Positions 39,301-51,300 of a stretch of DNA of 64,000 bases are shown here, piece by piece. The stretch is from Oryzias latipes (lineage: Eukaryota; Chordata; Actinopteri; Beloniformes; Adrianichthyidae). Numbering within the stretch: the first letter of the stretch is position 1; each line of letters starts with the position of its first letter. The position numbers were made by a program, and so were the translations under genes. The DNA lies in contig NC_019867.2 in the NCBI RefSeq assembly GCF_002234675.1, positions 7,585,440 through 7,649,439 on the forward strand. Direction: 5' to 3'. The notes beneath the pieces were generated by a model, which was not told the DNA's origin, made no database searches, and was given only the letters and a program-made list of their open reading frames with translations.

Positions 39301-42300
39301 CCCTTACATAACGTTGTTGTTGCTTGGGTTAACGTTGTATACTCGTATTTATTTATTTTACTGTTGTCTGAAACATTGAGAGTAACCACATTTAAATGCT
39401 CTGTTTGTTTGGGCAATAAAGCAAACCATGACTTTGAATTTTTATTTTAAAGGAGTTTAAAGGGTAGCAGTGCAGGTTCTTTAAGTGGACATCACTGTTT
39501 ACTACTTTGTGTAAAAATGCTCAACAAATAAAAACTGATAGACTGGCTTAAAGTGCTTTGTTGCATAAACATATAGAACCATTCAAAAAAAAAACTCCAC
39601 TCCTTTTAGGCACAAAACAGAGCAAAACTGACCAAATCTTGTTTTGCAAAAACACCCGCATCTGTTAAATCTACGTCTTAGGGTTTAGCTACAGAGTTAG
39701 GAAGCCAAGCCATAGGGCTTGATTACAACAAAAAAGTGCCCAGAAGGTATGGCATGTGGGAATCAGAAAAAACTAACTCCAAAGGAGTCCTCTGAGGTAA
39801 TTAGTGACACCAAGATTTTTTTGAGGGGAGTGGAACTACATGGTCTTATCTCTTAAGTCTTGTACATTCTTTTTTGGCAAAAGAGTTTGTTGCAATTCCA
39901 ACAAAGAATTAGTTTGCACTCTTACTTGGACCCTCGTCAGCCACCGCCACCTTTTTCTTCTTTTTTTTCTTATTGGCGTTTTTGTCCAGTCCTTGCTTGG
40001 TTTGGGAAATCTTTTGGAAATACTGATCAGTATTCCGTTCACCTTCATAGCCCTGAAGAAGACAAACACAAATATTGATGCTGAAACTTGTTTACCACAA
40101 AAAGTTGGAGCCAATATTGCATTTCGACTAACTTTGACGTAGAAGATTCTGTCTATTTGCTTGTCCTCTTTCTTTGTTGACAGCCAGCGCTCACACAGGA
40201 ACATGTAGACTTCCTCTGTTTCCACATCTAACACCTCCACCTGATCCAGGTACCAGTCTGCTCCTATCATGGAATTATCATGGCGGATGTATATCTTAAA
40301 GACCTGCCCCAGATCCACAGCCTCAATGTCAAATCTGTCCACCTAAGACAGAAACAGATGTTCAGATCCACACACGCAAACTGTTCCAGGCTTTAGTTTA
40401 TCGCAACGTACTTCTCCTCTCTCAAACTTGTTCTTGTTGTTCTCTGATTTGGCGAGTTTGCGTTCTCCAGTGTCTCCCAGGTCTCCATAGATGGTCAGAA
40501 AGACGTTGGCATCAGTACCAGCTCCGTACATGTCACCTGTCCGCACTGAAACCTTATACATGTGGACTATTTGGAGACAAAATCCAGCAGTGATTAAAGG
40601 AGATGAACTACAACATCAGAACAATTTGTAAATCTGGTCTTGAAAGGAATTCTCCAATTGAATGACCTCATCTAAATCAAACACACACATGTGGCAAAAT
40701 AAAGGCTTTTGATCACTATCTTGTTGGGGAAAAAGGGCATCTGCTGCCCTTAGCCCTATCAAGGTATGTGTAGTATTTTTAATCAACCCGTGTTTTCCAA
40801 TTTGTTTGAGATAAATATTGCTTTTTCAAGATATCCATCAGTTGACTATCTTGGTAAAAATATTGAGAGTAACCGATCTTGATAGTTTTTATTGGAAAAA
40901 ATCTATATCTTGGATGAGAAAAGATGCATGTTACAGCCAAAACAAACACTACTTGAGCTATAATGGTCTTATAGTGATTGGAGAGCTGCACATTTTAATG
41001 ATCACACTGCTAAGGCATTGCTTTTGTTTTGCCGTTCTTCTGATTTTTTGCAACAATTTTTAAATAAAATGATTATGGATCAATTGGAAATTATAGTTTA
41101 TTTGTAACAAATATACCTTTAAAGCATATGTAATTGCACAGTGAACATTTCATTTGAAGGACAAGTAGAAATACACCAAAATGAAAGTATTACTGAAGTT
41201 CTAAAACACACTCCAATGAAAATTGTTTTAAACATGGCCTTGTGGCATTTTTCTAATGATGGACATCATTTTTATAGAAAATCAAACTTAAGAATTCAAT
41301 TCCTGAGTATTTCTTTATTCCCAATTGTTGTGAATTAAGAGCAGTGCAAAAGTGCTGCATCAACTAGATGCATACTCGTCTATGTTTCCTAGTCTGAGCT
41401 GGCATCTGGCTCAAAACTGTACAGCTGAATGTGCTCGCACCGGTTTTAATAATAATGAATGATAATAATAATGCATTGGATTTATCTTTTCCAGCCGATC
41501 AAATCTTAATCATTCGCTCCTCATTCATACTTGGTGACAGTGAGCTACTGTTGTGGCGACAGCTGCCCTGGGGCAGACTGACAGAGGCGTGGCTGCCAGT
41601 TCGCACCTATGGCCCCTCTGACCATTACCGGGATCATTCAGTCAGGCAGTAGCGTTAATTTTTGCCCAAAGGGCCGCGCTGGATGATGTTAATTGCTCAC
41701 TTTTGATATGGTAATTGTCCCATTACCCCATTGCTTGCTTGTTCATTCCCCCCGAGAATCAATCCCTGGATTCCTGCGTGCCAGTCCTTCACCTTACCAA
41801 ACGAGCTACCCAGCCGTAATATTGTACTGTCAGGTTAGGCTTGTGAAGGGGTGTAAGCTAGTGGGAGAGCACATAAACAGATGGATAATGATGAGGGGGC
41901 TGGCTTACTCTGAGCCAACAATACCACCCACCATTTTGGAGCCAATTTCTAATGAACTACTGCAGCACTGCAGAAACTATGTCCAAGAAAACGAAACAGG
42001 TTTAAAAAAAAAAATCATAATTAAAAGTCCACTGGGAATGCTTTTAAAACAGATCTTGATGACTGGGGTGGAACTTTAAACAAGAGCTTAAAGAAATTAA
42101 AGGTCTATCACAGAAGCAAGACTAAAACTTACTCTCAAGAGCATCCTCCACATCAATTTCAGTCGTCTTCAGCGTCCCATCCCTCATGAGTTTCTCTGTG
42201 ATGACGCTTGAAGGGACCAGTTCCCTTACTGTTTCCCCATCGTCCTCAGACTTGGCGAGCCAACACTCACATGGAAAAATGGTCGTCTCTGAACCCTGTC

Positions 42301-45300
42301 ATTGACCAAACAGGCCCTTCTTAAAAACGTCAACATGGACAGGCATGTTCATGACCAAAATATAAGAAAATTTTCAGTAGTTTTTGATGTCATGATGAAT
42401 TTTTGTTATAAAGGTTTCTTAGTAGTGCAGGTGTAATGTAACAGATCTTTTTTTTTTACCTTTCCTTTCCGGAGCTGTCGCCTGATCTCCACTCTGTCAA
42501 GGTGCCACCCTGGGTTGGTGCCCCTGTTGTCATGTCCGATCCTAATTTTCTCTAATAGATCACCTACGTCTTCCAGCTGGGAACACAAACCCACAGTGTA
42601 CAGGCCTGCAGTGAGAATGTTAAATTGTCATTTGTTGAAACCGATGGGATCACCTCAACAATGAACATGTCCTCGGCTCCTCTCTCAAAGTACATCCGCC
42701 TCTCTCTTTTGTTGACACACAGGTGTTTCTGTTGCGTGCAGAGCCCGTTTTGTCCGTACAGGACTATGAACACGTCTGCGTCTGTGCCCGCACAAAACAC
42801 GTCAGTGCTAAATATTTTTATTTCATACGGAACAACTGAAAAACAGAAAGAGAAAAGGTTTCAAAACACAGTCAGTGACCATGATGGTCACTATTGGGTC
42901 TAATGAGTAAAAATTGCTTCTGTGTTCATCCCAGCAGGTCATCTGGATTTATTTTCATGTCTGTCAAATGCTTGAAGACCCACTGCAATCTAAATTGTAT
43001 TTTTGGTAATTTTTTTAAAACATTTTTCCAATGATGAAGGACATAAATAAAGGCAAGCTTCAAATTGTATGTCTGCGGTTTTAAAAAAAAATTATTATTC
43101 AAATTATTGTAAATCAGGACTTTATGGAAAATGCTGTTTGAAAAAGAGCTTATTTGTTAAGTAAAAATATGCTGGGCGGGCCACCACCTCCCTGCTCCGC
43201 TCCATTACGATGCATCCACTTGCAGATATATAGATATATGTGGGTCTTCATTTTCCCCGTCCAAGCGGACTCAAAACTGTACGGCTGGATAGCTATGATA
43301 TAGCTCAACATCTCTGTTGCACCTCTAAAATTTGGTTGGGAGGGGTTGTAAGCTAGCAGGAGAGAGTGTAAACAGTAAGCTCTCAGTAACAGAGAAGGGG
43401 GGATGAGATTGCTTTGCCCCAACCGTCCCACCCACAACTCAGAGGCAAATTACCAATGAACTACTGTTGCTCTGCAGAAATTATGTCCTAGAAAACCACA
43501 CAGGTGCTTTGATTCTGGCTGAAAACATCATAATCAGAATTAAAAGACCACTGGGAACGCTTTTAAAATAAATCAAAAGATGATTGGAGTGGGTCTTTAA
43601 ATGATGCCAAGATCTTTGTACTTAACACGAACATAAACTTAGGGTTGTTTTATGGCTCAAAATAGTTATTTAGTAAAGGAACATTTCCTGAACTTTAAAG
43701 ATTTGTCATTTTTCTAAAGGAAATTCTTTCTTCACTGGATCTTTGTGTCCTTTTTTGTCTCATCCTCTGCATATACTTATTTTTTTTTTACTTTTTCCAC
43801 TTTGAGAATTTATATGCTTCTTCTGTGTTTCTAGACAAACAATTTTTTTAAATTTGTTTACCTCTTTTTGTAATTTGTGACCGATCTTTTGCTAGGGGTC
43901 AAATACCTTTGCTTCTAGTTTAGCCAAAATGAGTAGCTTTAGATCAGAGACATTGTAATATTCTTGAGAGGCCTGAATGGCAACCACAATGACAAATCCC
44001 TCTTTTCATGTCAGTTTATATACTTTAACCTGGAGTTCACCATGTGGAGACGTGTTTTACACTTTTACCTATTATCAAAGCTGGGAAAATTCTCTGCCAT
44101 GTTCGTTTCAATGATTTTTTACTCACATGGGGTATAGAGTTCAGTCTGCAGCTCAGCAGGATTGAGATCCCTCACAATGGCACCATCATCTTCCCCTTTA
44201 TCCAACCAGCGGCCACACGGGAACCGCATTTTCTGACCCTGAGAGGGGGCATCGATCTCAACCCAGTCCAAAAACCAACCAGGTGAACTTCCTGATGGTG
44301 GAAGAAAAGATAAAGTTTCATGAAAATAATGCTTTAGGGAACTATCTTTCTTTGATTTCCTCACCCGAGTTGTCATGTCCAATTCGAAGCTTCTGGAGGT
44401 CACCTAAGTCCACAGCCTCCACTGTGAACTCATTGATCATGCCTTGCTCAAACTTGTTTTTGTAGTTTTTACAAGCCTTCAAATTGATTATCCCTGTGGG
44501 TAAAAATCAGAAAATGTATCATTTTAGCTTAAACTACCTGCAGCTGACATTCCCTAAAAATGTAAGAATACGGGAAAGTCACTGCACCCGTGTCGTCATT
44601 TTCACCAAAGAGGATGGCGAAGACATTGGCGTCAGTCCCAGCATACTTTTTCTCTCCAGTCTTGATTTTGATTGTGTATGTGGTAGACATTGCTGCAACA
44701 TAAATGCAGAGATCAAAAAATGATCTCTGTTTTCCAAATGTTTTCCTTCTGCTGACATAAGAATCCGACATGAGTCTGGTTTCTTACATTTCTGCTCCAG
44801 ACCCAGAGTTGCTCCCGTTCCCTCCTCCTCATCCCTCCTCATAAAGGCTTCGTCCACAGGAACCAGCTCTCTTGCTATTTGTCCGTCATCTTCATCCACT
44901 GCGAGCCAGCGGTTGCAGGGGAAAAAATATCTGAACCCCCCCCAAAGGGAAAATTTAACATCAGTCATGCTAAAGCAAAGGTAGATCACAGCTACTTGTT
45001 GTCTCTATTTACCCTATGGCGCAAAAGTAATTTAAAAACACACTGGAAGTTATTTCCAGGGATTTTTATGTAAAATATTTCTCAAATGTTACTTGTCCAA
45101 TGAAAAACAATATTTTCAAACATAGACATTACGGTACATGTTTTGTTTTTTAGATGAGTAATTGAGCAGAATCCGAGCTTTAACTGCCAGTTTTACATAC
45201 ACTGTATCATCCTTTGTATCCACTATCTCCACGCGATCCAGGTACCAGGATGAGAAAGATTTTGAGTTATCATGGCGGATTCGCAGCTTCTTCAAAGGCC

Positions 45301-48300
45301 CCAAATCTACACCTGTGACGATGAACACATCTTCCTGTAGGATTCAGAAGAAAGACCCACTGTCCTGTTTAAGGTTATCATTTTTAGACCAATATTTGCT
45401 TCAGGAAAAGTCAGGCAGAAAAATATGTGATGCCTTTGATCAACCTTGAAACACACATGTATGTTTGAACCAAATGAAATAAGTTATTAGCATGAGAAAT
45501 ATTGGGGAAATACATGGATTGTAAAGTTGTATACATTTGTAAAAACTATAATAGTAACATTTGTTTATAAAAATGCAACCAAGAGCATGAAAATATTGGC
45601 CAAAATTTAAAGAAAAGTTCAAAAAATAAAAGAAAGTGAAAATGCCATTGTTATGCCAGAAATAAATCTTTATTTCAGTCTTTGTTTTTTTCTAATTAAG
45701 ACTTTGCAGGCACTTAAGTGAGGACAGGGAGGAAGTAGTGGAAAAGTTGGAATCTGGGAAAACTGGATTGGATTTTTACCCAAAAACTACAATCAGCAAG
45801 GCCTGAAGTCAGTAGAGGAGAGGTCTGTGAAGAATTAGATGAAGAATTAGCAAGTAGGAATGTGGCTTGGACAAAGTGGGACTGGGAGGGTGGCCTTTAT
45901 TGCAAAATTAGGGCTAATTTCCATGACCAAGTCAGCCAAAGTCCACATATGGAGAACAAGTGAGATACCAGCACACTAGATCTGTTCGTGGACAGCTGCT
46001 CAGCAGGCGTCGCAAGGAAAGGGATCCTTGCAACACCTGCTGAGCAGCTGTCCAAAGGTTCCCCACAGAAAGCCAAGACCGCTAAGGGCGGTGGCAGAAA
46101 GCTTGTCCAAGGCCATTGTCTCTGTTAAGGACCCCCTGCCCCAAAGAGTACATTCATTCTGAAAAGCCCTCCACCAACTGCACCGCACAGGAATAGCTAA
46201 AACAATCAGATCTATCTATAAAGGTCACAAGGTGGTTTTGGACAAAACAGGCTACCAGTACTTGAAGGGTAGCTGCTGTTTACGAAGCAAGTTCACAGCC
46301 ATAAACCCTTTATATCCATCCATCCATCCATCCATCCATCCATCCATCCATCCATCCATCCATCCACCCATCCATCCATCCATCTTTATTTATAATGTAC
46401 CTTTCATACTTGGTAAAACAAAGGGCTATGCACAAAAATAAATGAAATAAAAACAGGCAAGTTCTGGTACCAACCAAATGAAGTCAATTCAGTCGCCATT
46501 TTTGGTGATGTGTCAGTCTCCATGTTGGAACCGGACGTCCTCAGTAAGCCATGATTGGTTTGTGTTAGTCTAAGTCTACATTTATATGGCAACCACTCTC
46601 TCCAATCAGGAGTGAGCATGTTAGACAGCCACACCCCGTCCACTCAAAAGCAGTCTCAGGAGAATCTGTCAATCAAGTGCTTTGAACGTTCGACATAAAG
46701 CCCCTCACTTTTATTGAGGCATTAGATTGGTCCGTTTATACCTTGAATAACTTGCACCACAGAAAAAAATATCACGAAAAAAAAGAATTAGCTAGAACAT
46801 GTTAAAAAAGGTATCAGAAGCAAAAACGTTTTTTCTAATGAGTAGAATGACTGAGTAACAGCTGTTTATTTCTTAGAATTCTATGGTATTTGGCTTTTTG
46901 GGACCAGGGGGTATTTCCTGTTTGGAATGTAATCAGCGAGGTCACTCAGTTAAGTTCTCATGTAGAGTAAATGAACCCCCCCCCCCCCCTCACACACACA
47001 CACACACACACACACCTTCCACCCCTTTAACTGATGGCAATAATGAGTGAGGCTGTCTGATGCTGGAAGACCTAAAAGAACCAGTAACCCTTGGTTACAC
47101 CACTGATGGATGAGGTGTCCCAATGATTTTCAAAGGTTCATCTGGGTCCACACTATCAGAAGTGAAGTCCATGAACTACAATTAATAAATAGAACATGCG
47201 TTTTTTTTTTTAAAGAGGAGTGTGTCATGGTATTTAAATTTTAAAAGAAAAAAACAAATGTTTGTATCATGAGCAGAACGTTGTTTATTATTATTTTCTT
47301 GCAGGGTGCAGCTGGCTTTAGAGCGGAAAACTGATGTTAGGTTAGATCTGTACTCTTCTCTTTTGCTGGGTTTTCAAATGACATTGGTGTTTTCAAAATC
47401 TTATGAAAATTCCCTTCGTACATTACTTCTCACGTATGTAAAGGATACAGGTACAGACCAAAAAAATGATCTAGGACTAGGAGACACGGCAGTATTGATT
47501 GAACACCAAAGGTATGAACAAGATTATGTTGGTAAAAGGTGTAAAACTGATCCGGATTGAATATCGGGTTGAATATCGAATTATGCAGGAAGGAAAGGTA
47601 CACAACTCTATTATACATATATAAAAATTGTGAATGCTTCATTAGTCAATTCGATATAACTGAAAAAAACGTAAAAGTTAAAAATAATACTTTTCAGAGT
47701 CATGGGGTTTACCAGAGTCTCTCAGACACCACTGGGTTAAAGACCTAATACATTCTGAATGGTGACGTGTGTTTTAATCACACTTACATATACATTTAAT
47801 AGAATTAAAGGCTAAAACAAGCAACATTTGAGGGGAAAAACCTGAGTTGGTAAAAATATTTTTTAGAAAAGCCTCAGCTGGAGTTGAAACTCTGCTTCAA
47901 AAATAATCAAGAAACTTTTGGAATTGTGTTTGAGGTTCTTTGCTTCACCCTTTTTTTTAAAACACTCTTTGGATGTTTTAATACTGGCCATCTGTTGAGC
48001 TCTGAAATAAAAAAAATAAAGAAATTTCCTATAGGGCCAGCTGTAATGTAAAGATGAATAATTCAAAGATGATAATAAGTAAAAGTAGGACAAGTTTAAT
48101 GACACACAGAACTCCTTAGAGTTTGTCTAGCAGCCTTGCCTGCAGGAAAACTTGTGCTCCCACAAGAATACACTCCCTACCGCTCCTCAGTGTCAGACCA
48201 CTGTTGCCTGGAAATGCTCAGATTTAACAAAATGTAGATTTAGTTTAGGAAAGAGATCAGCAAAGAGTGCAAAAGTGTTCAGCCTTCGTGTAAATGAGTG

Positions 48301-51300
48301 AAAAGAAAGTAAAGTAAATGTAAATGTAAGGAAGAATCATCTCATAATTTCTCCAGATTTTTTTGAAAATTGGTGGTAGAGGTTGGTTTAAAGTGCCATA
48401 CCTGCCCGCGTTCAAATTTGTTGAGGTTGTCAGAGTTCCTCAGGGAGCGCTCTCCGGTGTCTCCATTCTCCCCATAAATATTTATGTACACGTTGGCATC
48501 CGTCCCGGCTCCGAGCATGTCACCGGTGAAGACGCACACTTCATAGGTGTTAGCTGTCACACAAAGCAAGGGATGAATTACTTACAGCTGCTCCACCTTT
48601 CCCACATGTCAGTCTGTAACTGGAGTTAAATCCCACTGCAAGCAAATCAAGCTTCTCAAAGAAAAAGAGGCCAAAAAGGAGAGAAAAAGATCTAAAAACT
48701 AACTTTTTTTATACTTGACTCGCCTTACATTTACACAGAGACACACTGATTAAAATTGCAATATAACTGGTTCTAACTTTGACAAAAGTAGTTTCCTAAA
48801 GATGAAGGAAAAAAATAACTTTTATGGAGAAAAAAAATAGCTGCAGTCTATGTGTTTCAATCTATGTGTTGTGTCTTGGTCAGAAGGGGTGTAATGATTC
48901 ATTTTTAATACAATTCGATACATGTGATTTGTGGTTGGAGACACGATTCATAGTCGATATTTGTTCATTTTGAACAATCCAATTCGATCCAATCCAGTGC
49001 CCTAAAATGAATCCGGGACATCTTTTTAGCCAAAACTTCAACCAGTGTGACTCAGAGGTAAATACCTGGGTACTGAACAGTGCAGGCGAAGTTGAAAATT
49101 GAGTGTAAGTTAAATATGTGTACCACCAAACAAGTAAACAAGAATTAATGGCAAATCCATTCAAATTTTAGGTTCAGCCCACTGTTGTTTTTTCCCATCA
49201 AAATAATACAAAAGGAAAATTCTACCACACTGTACATGTTTTTGCTAAATTCAAAGTGTTTCCACACGTTGGACTGTAATGATGACCTGATCATTTTTTG
49301 CTGTCATTCACTTGGTCGTTTCATTAAATAAGCCTGCCCCGCCTCAATCCAAATGGTATTTTCCAATGGAAATTATAATGAAAAGATGTAATTTTTAAGC
49401 GATTTTATGACGATAAACAGTAGGTCGATTTGATTAACAACTTGCCTCAGACAGAGCGATCTAGCTGTATCGCAGGAAATGAAATTCATTGCTTAAGTCA
49501 AATAATCGTAATTTAAACCAAGTTTAAATTCTCCTTTACCAGTTTAGAGCAGCTTTGTCAAGAGCAATTTTCTTCTGGGCTTTTAAAGTTCCATTGCTCC
49601 ATTGGTTCTCTTGGGTTAAAATCAAAGGTAGCCTGGTTTCACCTGAAGCGCAGTTCTGACAACCTTAGTGACACAACAGCTCATGTGCGATCGGAGGAAT
49701 GGCATGAATTTAATTTTTGTCTACACAGTTTGTCAGTGTGACAATAAATCCTAAAAATATTGAATTGAGCTCACAGAGTGGCTTGTTTGTGATGTGACGA
49801 CAGCTTTGCCTTCAACAAATCAACATAACTTTGTCAGATGCTTGTTTCCCGTCATTGTTCATGCACTGCACGTCATACCTTCAAGATCCTCTTCATCTTC
49901 AGGCAGTAGCTCTACCACCAGTTCTCCATCCTCCTCTCCTCCAGCTAGCCAGCGTGAGCAGGGAAAATGATAGGTCAGTACCACTTCCTGCATCTCTTCT
50001 TCTACATCCTCCTCCTCCTCCTCCTTCTTCTTCTTCTTTTTCTTCTTTTTGTCCTCTTTCTTCTTCTCTTTGGGAACCAAAGCCATGATGAGGTGTTTGA
50101 CGTCCACCGACTCCAGGAACCAGCCAGATCCAGTCCCAGAGCCATCATGACCGATCCGTATCTTGAAGACCTTCCCCACATCTTTGGCTTCTATCTGTGA
50201 AGCATTGGGACCGTCTTTCACTCAATATCTTCCATGTTTTTCTTGGATGTTGAAGTGGAACAGCTGAGAAATGTGTTAGAGCAGGGGAATAAATGAGATC
50301 TTGTGTTGGCACCTTAAATATTTCTGTTGTGTTTCTCTCGTAGTTGTTGGATCTGCTCTGGAGGGTGATGACCTCTGTCTTTCCTTTGTCTCCGTAGATC
50401 TGGATGAACACGTTGGCATTGGTACCAGCAAACATCACATCTCCAGTTATCACAGTGATTTCGTAGTTTATCACTGTAACAAAACATGTAAAGGAAAACA
50501 TTTGATTATTTTTAGTGATCAAATAATAGAATTGAATACTAAAATCAGAAACTACACTTCCTTTTAGCTCCAAGCAGGAGGAGTCGAAGTGTTTAGATAA
50601 TTTGATTATATATGCTGCAAACTTAGACATTATAACAGACTCTCCCTTGATAAAATTATGTATATTTTTTAGTGAGAACATATACCGTATTTTCCGGACT
50701 ATAAGTCGCTCCGGAGTATAAGTCGCACCAGCCCAAAAATGCATTATAAAGTAGAAAAAAACACAGATAAGTCGCGCTGGACTATAAGTCGCATTTTGAC
50801 GGGAAATTTATTTGACAAAATCTGAGACCAAGAACTAATAACTTGCACAACCTCATGACACAATCATAGCAGACTGTTTATCTCATAATTTCACAGTTAG
50901 TCTTTCTCATACTTATTTATTTATTCCTTTCATGAAGCATCATTGTCCAACTAATTCTCTGTTTTCATCCTGTATTTGTAGAAACATTTGTCATTTTTAT
51001 TGCATTTCTGAATCTATGAAATCATTGGAAAATAGAATATTATGTTGTTAACCTTCAAGATCTTACTGTAAAAAAAGTTTGCTGATTATCTGAGTCACTT
51101 AACATACTCTTAACACTTAACATACCTCATACATCAAATTTAGCCAGGAACATCATCTCTGTTCCTCACAAATGAACATAACAGGAGGGTTAACAATGTA
51201 TTTATTTCAATTTATCTCTAATATAAGTCGCTGCGAAGTATAAGTCGCACCCCTTGCCAAACTATGAAAAAAAGGGCGACTTATAGTCCGGAAAATACGG

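Larger units (their letters stand above)
39926..44692 (-). other. loxhd1: loxhd1 exons 24-32: PLAT repeats 9-11 and lysine-rich linker
   Basis: PLAT9 (from about residue 1282), PLAT10 (from about 1414, with an [16 protein letters not shown] variant of the loop after strand 3, as in human) and PLAT11 (1569-1688). Exon 32 then adds a 42-residue linker with seven lysines in a row before PLAT12. Human has a different, lysine-poor linker here, so this exon has diverged freely. Confidence 0.9.
44788..50473 (-). other. loxhd1: loxhd1 exons 19-23: PLAT repeats 7 and 8
   Basis: PLAT7 spans exons 19-20 (about 979-1136) and contains a lysine/glutamate block. PLAT8 spans exons 21-23, split by the longest intron region (45335-48401). 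The exon 22 donor that keeps the frame is GT/GTATGT at 45200; it gives [12 protein letters not shown] across the junction, where human has YYFPC. Confidence 0.9.

Noticed and set aside
45197..45334. loxhd1 exon 22 ending at TAT/GTAAAA (45197)
   Set aside because: Phase 0 does not fit exon 23; the GT/GTATGT donor at 45200 keeps the frame and matches human YYFPC.
50145..50744. 199-aa minus-strand frame around loxhd1 exon 19
   Set aside because: Contains exon 19 flanked by intron translated by chance; its ends fall in the MITE and the next intron.
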